Translations under genes and position numbers: made by a program
Notes under the pieces: model-generated
Seen by the model: only the letters and a program-made list of their open reading frames with translations
What the model was told of the DNA's origin: nothing
Database searches by the model: none
Shown: piece after piece, positions 26,454-34,244 of the stretch
How positions within the stretch are numbered: the first letter of the stretch is position 1
How the letters are laid out: every line of letters starts with the position of its first letter
Assembly: GCF_008710035.1 (NCBI RefSeq)
Contig: NZ_VYKI01000028.1
Span: forward strand, 5,135-45,659
Reading direction: 5' to 3'
Origin: Stenotrophomonas cyclobalanopsidis
GTDB taxonomy: Bacteria; Pseudomonadota; Gammaproteobacteria; Xanthomonadales; Xanthomonadaceae
DNA: 40,525 nt

Positions 26454-26627
26454 CGAAAGGGCACTGATCTGCTGCGTCACTGTTTCCCGAAGGGCGTTGA
26501 TCTGCCGAGCTTCTCCCAAACCAAGTTCAACGGCGTGGCCAGGTTACCAGACGAGGGACCACGCAAGATCCTGGACCTCCAGACGCCGATCGAGCGACAT
26601 CACCAAACTGTTGCATTGAGCAGCTGA
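26454..26627 (+). pseudogene. IS30-family transposase, C-terminal remnant
   Basis: The plus frame reads RKGTDLLRHCFPKGVDLPSF, then SQTKFNGVARLPDEGPRKIL and DLQTPIERHHQTVALSS. This closely follows the C-terminus of IS30-family transposases (GLLRQYFPKGTDL...SQ..LN.VAR.LN.RPRK.L.F.TP.E....VAL). The rest of the gene, including the catalytic DDE residues' upstream portion, is missing, and no terminal inverted repeat is obvious. It marks a past insertion upstream of the CPBP gene. Confidence 0.75.
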
Positions 26628-26696
26628 AACCGCCGTCGGATGTGGACACTACCAGCGGTCGGCGCCTCCCTCCTCCCCTGAGCGTTTGCTTTCGGC

Positions 26697-26939
26697 CAGA
26701 AGCCGGGCATCAGCGGCCTAGAGCTGGCCAAGACGCTTCGCGAGCGCTATCCCGATCTGCATGTGGTGCTGACCAGTGGCTACAGCGAGCTGCTGGCAGG
26801 CGAGACCGATCACAGCTTCGCGCTGCTGCGCAAACCCTACACGCTGGGTGATCTGTCCCGGGCGATCAACCCGCCCAGAGCGTCCTGTGCGGCGATTGAC
26901 TACGGGGGAGATGAAACGGTGTGGCGCGCGCTGTCGTGA
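26697..26939 (+). pseudogene. Receiver-domain remnant of a response regulator or hybrid kinase
   Basis: The plus frame reads PGISGLELAKTLRERYPDLH, VVLTSGYSELLAGETDH and ALLRKPYTLGDLSRAI before a stop at 26937. This is the second half of a receiver domain: the loop after the phospho-Asp, the switch Ser (LTSG) and the conserved Lys (RKPY). The first half with the acidic pocket is absent; the homology begins at about 26700 inside a copy of the CTTTCGGCCAGAAG palindrome, so the repeat may mark the break. No function is expected. Confidence 0.7.
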
Positions 26940-26979
26940 ACACAGCAGAGGTGTTAACGATTGCTGGCTGAAAGATTGA

Positions 26980-27749
<770 letters not shown>

Positions 27750-27762
27750 AGAGCACGTCGAG

Positions 27763-28212
27763 TTACGTGGCCGATGTATACGGCTCAACCCACGACGTCA
27801 GAATATCCATTGCTGCTTCGGCCGTCTCCGCATCCCCGCTGCGCTGCGCGAAGCCGGTCCAGTCAGCACGGGCCAGCAGCGCCAGCTCATCGGGCTGCAT
27901 CGGGAGCCAGCGCATCGGCCAGAACGGCAGGCGCCGGCTTCCCACCCTGCCGCGGTGCAGTTCGATCAGCCCTGTGTGGCTGGAGGCCCCCTGTACCCGC
28001 GAGTACGCCACACTCAAGCCGTCTTCGGGTCCTTCCATGTACTGTAGGAATCGGAGGCCATCGAACAGCAGTACTCCGGTGACCCCGGCATCGCGATTGA
28101 ACCGTGCGGCGTCGTCAACCAGTTCGTTCAGCTTTCCACTGCCCAGGTCCAACGTGTCACCCGCAACGGCTGGACCCGCTTCGCTGATGTATGCAACTGC
28201 CCTGATAGGCAT
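27763..28212 (-). CDS. Short BLUF-domain blue-light photoreceptor (1)
   Basis: A 149-residue protein made of a BLUF (FAD-binding blue-light) domain and a short C-terminal helical cap. The photocycle residues are visible: Tyr8 in AVAYISEA, Asn39 in FNRDAGVTGVLLFDG and Gln57 in RFLQYMEGP. Trp98 and Met100 (FWPMRW) match the semi-conserved Trp/Met on strand 5. No output domain is fused, so it must signal through a partner protein. It is 30-35% or more alike by eye to the second BLUF protein just upstream on the same strand, with a 7-residue longer loop after residue 12. Confidence 0.92.
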   Translation of the reverse strand: MPIRAVAYISEAGPAVAGDTLDLGSGKLNELVDDAARFNRDAGVTGVLLFDGLRFLQYMEGPEDGLSVAYSRVQGASSHTGLIELHRGRVGSRRLPFWPMRWLPMQPDELALLARADWTGFAQRSGDAETAEAAMDILTSWVEPYTSAT

Positions 28213-28356
28213 CGGCTGCTCCGTTTTCTGCGAATCCCCCCGGAATCCTCCAGAGGATAGTCCTGATCCGAGGCCGGCGTGTTCCGGTGGCGTGCATTCG
28301 ATGGATGGACCACGTTCGAACCGACCAGCGGCAAACCGCGTGCCAGTGGGGAGGTA

Positions 28357-28788
28357 CTACTGAGGCCGCGCGAGATAGGGGTGCAGGTACACGTGAAGAC
28401 GGTCCATCGCGGTGGACCTTCGGGAAGACGGACGGGTTGATCTGACGAACCCTGTCCAGTCAGCACGGGCTACCGAGCGCAGCTGACTGGGATCGGCCAG
28501 GAGCCAGTGCATGGACCAGTAGGGCAGAAGCCTGCTGCCAACGGTCCCGCGCCCCAGTTCCACGATCTCCGAATGGAATGCCGACGAAAGAATACGTCTG
28601 TAGGCCAGATCCACCCCGTCCCCCGGCCCCTCGATGTACTGCAGGAAGCTGACGCCATCAAAGAGGAGCACCCCGGTTACCCCGGCCTGCAGGTTGAAGG
28701 TGGCCGCGCGCTGAACCAGCGCGTCCAGATCTTCGCGGTTCCAGGGCTGCCTCGCCTGGCTCATGTAGCCGATTGCTCGAAAGGGCAC
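28357..28788 (-). CDS. Short BLUF-domain blue-light photoreceptor (2)
   Basis: A 143-residue BLUF protein. GTG 28788 is preferred because AGGAG lies 7 nt upstream and the protein then begins MPFRAIGYMSQ, aligned with its neighbour; an in-frame ATG at 28815 lacks such a site. It has Tyr8, Asn32 (FNLQAGVTGVLLFDG), Gln50 (SFLQYIEGP) and the W-x-M motif (YWSMHW), so it should bind flavin and photocycle. The C-terminus after about residue 110 is Arg/Ser-rich and differs from its neighbour. It is a tandem paralogue, 144 bp upstream of the first one, perhaps co-transcribed. Confidence 0.9.
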   Translation of the reverse strand: MPFRAIGYMSQARQPWNREDLDALVQRAATFNLQAGVTGVLLFDGVSFLQYIEGPGDGVDLAYRRILSSAFHSEIVELGRGTVGSRLLPYWSMHWLLADPSQLRSVARADWTGFVRSTRPSSRRSTAMDRLHVYLHPYLARPQ

Positions 28789-29000
28789 GCTGTTCTCCTC
28801 AGGAGTCAGCACCATAGTCCACCCGTGGGAAGCACAGGGTGACGGCGCTCCCGGCCTGCCCCGGCGATTCGCTTAACCGGTCATTCTCAAACGCTACCAT
28901 CACGCGGGATCACATTGCTTCGGCGAGACCTTGACACTTGCATTGACGGATCTGGATGCATGGTGAAGCTCCCCAGACCAATCGCCGAAAGGAGTGAAAG

Positions 29001-29498
29001 ATGGCCATCAAGACCGCAGAAGAACTGTTCATCCATGAGCTCTCGGACATCTACAGTGCCGAAAAACAGCTGACCAAGGCACTCCCTCGTCTCGCCCGGG
29101 CTGCAGCCAACCCGGATCTCGCAGCTGCTTTCGAAACACATCTGGAAGAAACCCAGGGCCAGATCGAACGCATCGATCAAGTCGTGGAAGTCCTGGGCAT
29201 CCGCCTGAAGCGGATCAAGTGCGCGGCCATGGAAGGACTGGTCGAGGAAGGAAAGGAAGTCATCGATTCCATTGAAAAGGGTCCCGTCCGGGACGCCGCG
29301 CTGATTGGCGGCGCGCAGAAAGTGGAGCATTACGAAATTGCCTCCTACGGCACCATCGCGGCACTGGCCAAGCAGCTCGGTTACAAGGACGCCCTGCCGT
29401 ATCTGCTGGAAACCCTGGACGAAGAAAAAGCCACCGACGAAAAGCTGACCCTGCTGGCGGAACAGGGTGGCAACCAAGACGCGGCAGAGGCTGCCTGA
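29001..29498 (+). CDS. YciE/YciF ferritin-like protein (DUF892)
   Basis: A 165-residue all-helical protein of the YciE/YciF family, a ferritin-like four-helix fold with a dimetal site, induced by osmotic or general stress in enteric bacteria. Features include the N-terminal ELFIHELSDIYSAEKQL, FETHLEETQGQIERIDQV and the later AQKVEHYEIASYGT, which supply the Glu/His metal ligands. The start MAIKTAEELF has a clear ribosome site (AAAGGAG). A UUCG-type hairpin follows the stop. Enzymatic role is unknown; stress protection is inferred from family. Confidence 0.92.
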   Translation: MAIKTAEELFIHELSDIYSAEKQLTKALPRLARAAANPDLAAAFETHLEETQGQIERIDQVVEVLGIRLKRIKCAAMEGLVEEGKEVIDSIEKGPVRDAALIGGAQKVEHYEIASYGTIAALAKQLGYKDALPYLLETLDEEKATDEKLTLLAEQGGNQDAAEAA

Positions 29499-29515
29499 CA
29501 GGCCCCGTAGTTGGA

Positions 29516-29533
29516 GCGGGCCTTCGGGCCCGC
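29516..29533 (+). terminator. GC-rich UUCG-tetraloop hairpin after the YciE gene
   Basis: GCGGGCC-TTCG-GGCCCGC is a perfect 7-bp stem on a TTCG loop, 17 nt after the YciE stop and 17 nt before the next start. There is no T run, so it may be a weak terminator or an attenuator between the two genes. Confidence 0.55.
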
Positions 29534-29550
29534 CTCTCAGGAGCGGAGAG

Positions 29551-30267
29551 ATGTGGCGTCGCAATGGCTTGTCCCTGGTGCTGCTGGCATTGATGGCTGT
29601 TTTTCTGGTCGCCCAAGCGCTGACCGGATGGCAGGTCCACAACGAAGCGCTGTCCCAGCACGGGGCCCACACCCTTGGTTTGCTTCCTTACCTGGCCACC
29701 GGCCACTTCAGCAGCGCCACCTTTGAAAACTGGGAAAGCGAGTTCCTGCAGATGGGCATGTATGTGCTGCTGACCGTACGCCTGCGGCAACGGGGCTCGG
29801 CGGAGTCCCGGCCACTGGACCCCTCACAGGAACAACCTCGGGTCGAAAAGGGCCGAACACCCTCGCCGGTGCGACGCGGCGGTGTGCCCAACGCGCGTTC
29901 TTACGCGCTGATCATGGAGGATCCCGACGCTGCCAACGTCAAACCGTTTGTTCACTGGGTCGCCTACAACATCCCTGCCAGCACCCTGGCGTTGCCGGAG
30001 GGGTTGCCGGTTGACCCAAGACTGCTGAAACCGGAAGGGATGCTGCAGGGCGCCAACAGCCGTGGCTCCGTGGGCTACTACGGTCCCAAACCGCCGGTTG
30101 GGGATTCTCCGCACCACTACCATTTCCAGGTACTGGCGCTGGACACGGTACTTGACCTGAAGCCGGGCGCCACGCGGGACGAGGTGCTCAAGGCCGCGAA
30201 GGGCCATATTCTTGGCGTGGGGGAGACGGTCGGTACTTACCGACAATCCGTACCGCCGCTGAAGTAG
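29551..30267 (+). CDS. Chimeric protein: DUF6766 N-terminus fused to PEBP (YbhB-like) C-terminus
   Basis: A 238-residue protein that joins parts of two families. Residues 1-105 are the N-terminal half of DUF6766 membrane proteins (NGLSLVLLALMAVFLVAQAL helix; ENWESEFLQMGMYVLLTVRL helix; RGSAESRPLD); the second half of that family, with a repeat of the membrane unit, is missing. Residues from about 110 are a Raf-kinase-inhibitor-like/YbhB PEBP domain (GVPNARSYALIMEDPDA, HWVAYNIPA, YYGPKPPVGDSPHHYHF), lacking its first ~50 residues. The join is near 29875, in frame. The start ATG 29551 has a strong AGGAG. A deletion fusing two neighbouring genes is the likeliest origin; whether the product works is unknown. 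Confidence 0.8.
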   Translation: MWRRNGLSLVLLALMAVFLVAQALTGWQVHNEALSQHGAHTLGLLPYLATGHFSSATFENWESEFLQMGMYVLLTVRLRQRGSAESRPLDPSQEQPRVEKGRTPSPVRRGGVPNARSYALIMEDPDAANVKPFVHWVAYNIPASTLALPEGLPVDPRLLKPEGMLQGANSRGSVGYYGPKPPVGDSPHHYHFQVLALDTVLDLKPGATRDEVLKAAKGHILGVGETVGTYRQSVPPLK

Positions 30268-30281
30268 AGCGAACAGACCGA

Positions 30282-30309
30282 GGGTGCCTGGCAGAAATGT
30301 CAGGCACCC
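30282..30309. terminator. Bidirectional hairpin between convergent genes
   Basis: GGGTGCCTG and CAGGCACCC form a perfect 9-bp stem with a 10-nt loop between the convergent ends of the chimeric gene and the DUF6622 gene. T runs are lacking, so termination is inferred from position. Confidence 0.6.
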
Positions 30310-30317
30310 CGCATGCC

Positions 30318-30842
30318 TCAATGCACCGGGCCCAGATTGCCGGGCATGCCCTTGCGCAGCACCGACAGATAACGCAAATACTTGCCAACGAAGATGCCGG
30401 TGAATCCGCCGGACAGCAGCAGATACGCAGCACTGAAGTTGCCGTTGGCACTCAGCGCAGGCGACACCGCAAGGGCCACCTCGAACCCGTACTTCACCAG
30501 GAACGTAACCAGCAGCAGCGGCAGCAGGCTGTAATCTGCACTGCGCCACAACCGGCCCGTCGCTTCATCCACGGTCAGCGTCGCCCGGCGCAGCAGCGCC
30601 CAGCCCAGCATCGCACCTGCACAGATGCCGGCCAGCCACTCGCTCCACGCCACCAGCGAGCCGCCGTAGCGGTGGCTGATCGACCAGATGCCCCACACCG
30701 TGAACAGGGCTGGGACGATCGCCAGCCTGCGCAGCGAGGTCTGTCCCGGCCGCATGGCCGCGACGCCGCGCGTGATGAGGTACGCCAGGATCACCCAGAC
30801 CCAGATCGGGGTGTGCGAGAGGATGGGCTGCAGCTGGGTCAC
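30318..30842 (-). CDS. DUF6622 family membrane protein
   Basis: A 174-residue protein with about five membrane helices (IWVWVILAYLITRG, LAIVPALFTVWGIWS, LAGICAGAMLGWALL, LLPLLLVTFLVKYGFEV, SAAYLLLSGGFTGIFVGKYLRYL). GTG 30842 is chosen: AAGGA lies upstream and VTQLQPILSHTPIWVW is the usual family start; the open frame continues 17 codons upstream. Function of DUF6622 is unknown. A damaged copy of its 3' half lies 1.2 kb away (31532-31785), and the stretch upstream of this gene repeats the 3' end of the gene at 31845-32189, so the locus was duplicated. Confidence 0.82.
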   Translation of the reverse strand: MTQLQPILSHTPIWVWVILAYLITRGVAAMRPGQTSLRRLAIVPALFTVWGIWSISHRYGGSLVAWSEWLAGICAGAMLGWALLRRATLTVDEATGRLWRSADYSLLPLLLVTFLVKYGFEVALAVSPALSANGNFSAAYLLLSGGFTGIFVGKYLRYLSVLRKGMPGNLGPVH

Positions 30843-30927
30843 GGGAGGTCCTTTCAGTGAGTGGCCGCACGGAGGGCGGTGCGTGGCGCTCACTATTGAC
30901 GGACCGGGCTACCTGAACAAGTGACAG

Positions 30928-31000
30928 GTGTCAGCGATACCAGATGACGGCTGTTGCGCCCGGGCGCGGGCAACGGACGTCCGCTCAGGCCGGCGGAGCC
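30928..31000. repeat. Direct repeat, copy 1 (with 31788-31860)
   Basis: GTGTCAGCGATACCAGATGA and what follows to about 31000 is almost identical to 31788-31860. It equals the 3' end of the gene at 31845-32189 plus its downstream flank, so this copy is a severed gene tail left by duplication. Confidence 0.85.
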
Positions 31001-31032
31001 GCGACGGCCGGTTAGACCGCAATGCCAACATG

Positions 31033-31335
31033 CTATTTAGCATCGAATGCCTGAAAGAATTGGACGCTGCCCCATGTGCCAAGTGCAGTGGCAAGAATAG
31101 CTAGCGGGACAGATAGCCAGTACAGCATGATCGATTGGCTTTCAGCCATCTGAAGAAAATACGGGAGCGCCCTCATAACGAAGGCGGCTATCGCGAATAC
31201 TGTTGATATTGCCAAGGTGAGGAAGAACTGCTTCCTGTGTTTGCGATAGCCACGCGCCTGCATGTAAAGAATTACAAATGCACATAGCGCTGTCACTAGA
31301 AATTCAATCTGAAAAGCAGAGACCAAAGCGTTCAC
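31033..31335 (-). CDS. Small hypothetical membrane protein
   Basis: A 100-residue protein; the GTG at 31335 has AAGGA 7 nt upstream, and the longer open frame above it shows no coding character. Three hydrophobic segments are seen (EFLVTALCAFVILYM; QFFLTLAISTVFAIAAFV; MLYWLSVPLAILATALGTW) separated by a basic loop RGYRKHRKQ. I do not recognise the family. The DNA is more AT-rich than its surroundings and it sits between the two copies of the duplicated DUF6622 region, suggesting that it came in during or after that duplication. Confidence 0.6.
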   Translation of the reverse strand: MNALVSAFQIEFLVTALCAFVILYMQARGYRKHRKQFFLTLAISTVFAIAAFVMRALPYFLQMAESQSIMLYWLSVPLAILATALGTWGSVQFFQAFDAK

Positions 31336-31531
31336 TGAGCAATCCTTAGCGGTCCAACTGCCTGGTAGACGGCCCGTGGTCGGGGCATACAACTTACCCA
31401 CAGAGCTGCGTATGGTGGCCTTCTCCCTTGATACAGCTTGATCGTACGGCGGCCGGGTCCGGCTGACAAGCCAGCGTACAACCAGACCCAGCAGGCTCAA
31501 TGGACAAGCTTCGGCTTTTCCAAAGCTTTGA

Positions 31532-31785
31532 TCAGTGCGCCGGGCCAAGATTGCCGGACATGCCCTTGCGCAGCACCGACAGATCCCGGAAGTACTTGCC
31601 AACAAACATGCCGGTGAATCCGCCGGACATCAGCACATAAGCAGCGCTGAAGTTGCCGTTGGCACTTATCGCAGGCGCCACCGCAAGCGCCAACTCAAAC
31701 CCTTACTTCACCAGTAATGTGACCAGCAGCAACAGCAGCAGGCTCTAGTCCGCGCTGCGCCACAACCAGCCCGACGCTTCATCCA
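31532..31785 (-). pseudogene. Broken partial copy of the DUF6622 gene
   Basis: The segment aligns with 30318-30575, the 3' half of the DUF6622 gene, at high identity. It carries nonsense changes (a TAC codon of the intact gene reads TAA near 31704; TAG near 31745) and lacks the 5' half: at 31785 the homology jumps straight into the direct repeat at 31788. It cannot make the protein. Confidence 0.85.
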
Positions 31786-31787
31786 TT

Positions 31788-31860
31788 GTGTCAGCGATAC
31801 CAGATGACGGCTGTTGCGCTCGGGCGCGGGCAACGGACGTCCGCTCAGGCCGGCGGAGCG
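31788..31860. repeat. Direct repeat, copy 2 (with 30928-31000)
   Basis: Near-identical to 30928-31000. Here it contains the real stop codon and last codons of the gene at 31845-32189, so this is the parent copy of the repeat. Confidence 0.85.
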
Positions 31861-32189
31861 GCCATGGCCGCAGCGGGCATGGCAGCGGCAGGCGCCATCG
31901 TCGGCGTGCCAGCCCCCATCCGCTCGCTGGCGGCGGCCAGGGCCTGGTTGATGCGGTGCGTTGTGCCACGCTGGTCCAGGTCCACGCCGATGAGGTAGGC
32001 GAAGCGGCCATCGCATCGCAACTGCGTGGACTCGAGACCTTCCGTGTCCGCCAGGACCCGCTTCAATGCCTTGGCCCAGCCGCGCCCCGGCACGCAGTCC
32101 AGTTCCACCACCACCACCGACTCGCCGCAATCCAGCGGCAGAGCCTCCAGACGGACGACGTTTGGCGCTGCATGTAACCGGGCACTCAT
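31845..32189 (-). CDS. Hypothetical protein with Ala/Met/Pro-rich tail
   Basis: A 114-residue protein starting MSARLHAAPNVVRLEALPLD at 32189, after AGGAG. The first ~85 residues look folded and soluble (ESVVVVELDCVPGRGWAKAL; LESTQLRCDGRFAYLIGVDL); the last ~25 are low-complexity (PTMAPAAAMPAAAMAAPPA). It has two Cys pairs but no clear metal motif. I do not recognise a family. Longer in-frame sequence upstream seems non-coding. Its 3' end lies in the duplicated segment. Confidence 0.55.
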   Translation of the reverse strand: MSARLHAAPNVVRLEALPLDCGESVVVVELDCVPGRGWAKALKRVLADTEGLESTQLRCDGRFAYLIGVDLDQRGTTHRINQALAAASERMGAGTPTMAPAAAMPAAAMAAPPA

Positions 32190-32308
32190 GGCGGGGAGCT
32201 CCTGCAGGATGGCGACGACCGAAGTATCTACGGCGTGCGCCAAGGGCCTGTCAAGGCAGGGACAGCCCGGTGTGTACGGGCAAGCTTCGCACCGCTGAGC
32301 TGCCGAGG

Positions 32309-32590
32309 TCAGCGCTTCAGGGCATTCCCCAGCGCCTCGTCCAAAGACCCGAGCTTCTCTCCATACGGCGCACGCAGCCGCAGGTTCGACGCCCCATCCT
32401 TGGGCTGCACCACCACCGCCTTGCAATGGCTGAACTGACGGGGGCCATGCACGCCGTGGGAGCGCCCATGGCCGACGCGCCCACGCCACCAAACGGCAGT
32501 TCTTCCACCGATGCATGGGTCATCACAGCGTTGATGACCAGCGCGGAATCGGAAATCAGGACCGCGCGATGAATGATGGTGCGTGCCCAG
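32309..32590 (-). pseudogene. Coniferyl aldehyde dehydrogenase, frameshifted C-terminal fragment
   Basis: In one minus frame the sequence reads VINAVMTHASVEELPFGGVG followed by ASAMGA; in a second frame it continues HGVHGPRQFSHCKAVVVQPK and LRAPYGEKLGSLDEAL before a stop at 32309. Together these match the C-terminus of aldehyde dehydrogenases of the coniferyl aldehyde type (LPFGGVGxSGMGxYHGxxGFxxFSHxKAVxxQ). A frameshift at about 32465 and loss of everything upstream of about 32590, including the catalytic Cys, show that it is dead. Confidence 0.75.
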
Positions 32591-32974
32591 CCTCGAGAAA
32601 TAGAACGATGGCTTCCTGTTGCCAGCCCTCCTGTCCCAGCCATTGCGCATGTGTCTAGCAGCCAGAAGCGTCCCGACCCAGCTATGAAATGTCGGCAGCC
32701 CCAGCCTTCCCCCCCCCCCATTACCTTGTCGCACTTGCCATATCCATGCGTGCTGATTGGCAATTTGAAGCACTCGTCGCAAAAACGCCAAAGCCCTTGT
32801 CTGCCAATGGCCTGCTTGCGCTACACCCTATAAGAAAAGTACGAAAGAGCATTGGGTTGTGGCGTCATTGCCCCTAACCTCTTGGCAATCCCAACCGCAT
32901 CAGGCAACTCTGGCACTGCCACCGACAACGGGTGGCCGGGCGTCGAAAACCCGAGCTGCAAGGAAGTTGTTTAC
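32591..32974. other. Gap with an 11-C homopolymer
   Basis: No gene is convincing. A run of 11 C lies at 32709-32719. The region is less GC-rich than the rest and separates the aldehyde dehydrogenase fragment from the hairpin-rich leader of the next gene; the promoter for that gene would be expected towards its end, but I see no strong match. Confidence 0.5.
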
Positions 32975-33149
32975 GCTTGTCAGCCGGCACCACCGCGTGT
33001 GGTGCCGGCTGGCAATCCGTCTGCCGGCTATGGCGGACGGTGCGTGGGGGTCTTGTACCCGCCGGTTTCCTTGCAGCCCGGTTTTCGAGCCACGCATCGT
33101 CCGCCACCTCTATCGGTGGCGGCTTCTGCCTGCTTGCACGGAGCCTGCC
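32975..33149 (+). ncRNA. Candidate structured 5' leader (chain of hairpins)
   Basis: Hairpins follow one another without gaps up to the next gene: a 12-bp perfect stem AGCCGGCACCAC/GTGGTGCCGGCT (32982-33010, 5-nt loop); a 9-bp stem with one G-T pair, CCGTCTGCC/GGCGGACGG (33017-33040); an outer TGCGTGG/CCACGCA stem (33041-33096) enclosing GGGT/ACCC (33048-33060) and CCGG/CCGG (33062-33081); and an 8-bp perfect stem CCGCCACC/GGTGGCGG (33101-33122). The order looks like a designed multi-branched RNA rather than SMAG repeats (no GTAG heads). Nature (cis-regulatory leader, sRNA or repeat element) is inferred. Confidence 0.5.
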
Positions 33150-33500
33150 ATGAACAAGCCGCATTCCCCTCCCCCGCGTTCCATCCAGGAAGCCCCCTCG
33201 CCTGGCCTGGACGCCAACACTCTCATCGCCCTCCTGCACAGCATTGGTGCGGGCGCGGCGTCCGATGGACAGCCTTGGCCCGAGCGCCATCACCTTCGTG
33301 GCCGACAGATCGCCATGGCCGATGCGGACTGCGCGTTGGCGGGTCAGCGCGTAGTGCAGGAGATTCTGCTTGCGGCGATTCGCGCGCATCAGAACGGCGA
33401 CTCTGACCAGTACGTGGGGGATCGCGTGTTGGAGGGGTTGGCGATGGCTTCGCTTGCGCTTACGGCATTTATCCAGGAGCGGGTGCGGCCGGAGGAGTGA
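33150..33500 (+). CDS. Hypothetical protein downstream of the structured leader
   Basis: A 116-residue soluble protein starting MNKPHSPPPRSIQEAPSPGL with GGAG upstream. The N-terminal 20 residues are Pro/Ser-rich; the remainder is helical and Ala/Leu-rich (ANTLIALLHSIGAGAAS; LAGQRVVQEILLAAIRAHQN; LEGLAMASLALTAFIQERV). No signal peptide or catalytic motif is seen, and I do not recognise the family. It is notable for the strongly structured region directly before its start codon. Confidence 0.7.
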   Translation: MNKPHSPPPRSIQEAPSPGLDANTLIALLHSIGAGAASDGQPWPERHHLRGRQIAMADADCALAGQRVVQEILLAAIRAHQNGDSDQYVGDRVLEGLAMASLALTAFIQERVRPEE

Positions 33501-33526
33501 GGGTTTTTGGGTTGGCCGCGAAGGGC

Positions 33527-33650
33527 ATCCACGCGTGGCGTGGATCTACTTGAGGTCAGAGCCCGGTGGTGGTGGGGTCAGAGCCCTCCGCGGGGCGGAA
33601 GGATCCGACCCCGGTGGCCGGTTGGGGTCAGAGCCCGGTGGCCGGATTGA
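33527..33650. repeat. SMAG hairpin and GGTCAGAGCCC-type repeats
   Basis: ATCCACGCGTGGCGTGGATCTAC (as 33527-33549) is a minus-strand GTAG hairpin. It is followed by three GGGGTCAGAGCCC-like words and GGATCCGACCCC (about 33555-33640), a second intergenic repeat type also present at 35219-35263. Confidence 0.7.
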
Positions 33651-33662
33651 CGGAGATGTGGG

Positions 33663-34151
33663 ATGAAGCAGTGGTATTTCGCCTTGGCAGTGCTGTGCGT
33701 GGGGTTGGCCGGAGAGGTGTGGATGCAATGGCCCGCGCGCGCAGGCGATGAGGTGTCGGCTTACCGGAAGTTGCCTGTGGTTGAGTACGGGCTGCTGCGC
33801 GGCGAGGCGATGGGTTATGCGTCGAGCCAGGCACTGCAGGGGCTTTCGTTCCATGCGCGGCCTGATGGCGCGGGCTCGTTCGAGATTCGCTGCAAGGGCG
33901 TGCCGGTGATGGAGGTGGAGAACGCGCCCGCGCGTGTGTTGCTGCGGATGCCATCGGATGCGCTTACGCGTGCGCCGGAAGTTGCGCGGCTGCTGCAGAG
34001 CTTCCAGCAGTGGCTGGTGGAGGAGCCTGGCCATGCGCGATCGGTGGGGGAGCGCGGTGAGCCGTCGTGGCTGGAGGCGCGGTTGCGGCGCGCTGTGGAG
34101 GGTGTGCCGCAGAGGGAGCGGTGTGAGTTCGGGGGTGATCGGTGGAGCTGA
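33663..34151 (+). CDS. Hypothetical exported protein
   Basis: A 162-residue protein with an N-terminal signal or anchor (WYFALAVLCVGLAGEVWM) followed by a mostly beta, then helical domain (SFEIRCKGVPVMEVENAPAR; APEVARLLQSFQQWLVEE). I do not recognise the family. The C-terminus is charged and Gly/Arg-rich. No conserved catalytic motif is seen. The start ATG 33663 follows closely on a repeat cluster. Confidence 0.6.
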   Translation: MKQWYFALAVLCVGLAGEVWMQWPARAGDEVSAYRKLPVVEYGLLRGEAMGYASSQALQGLSFHARPDGAGSFEIRCKGVPVMEVENAPARVLLRMPSDALTRAPEVARLLQSFQQWLVEEPGHARSVGERGEPSWLEARLRRAVEGVPQRERCEFGGDRWS

Positions 34152-34244
34152 AGGCGAGGTTTCGGACTTGTCTCATTTCCTGCAGTGCTCACGCGGCTGA
34201 CCATGCCTTCGGGTTCCGCCAGAAGGACATGGGGTTTGATCAGA

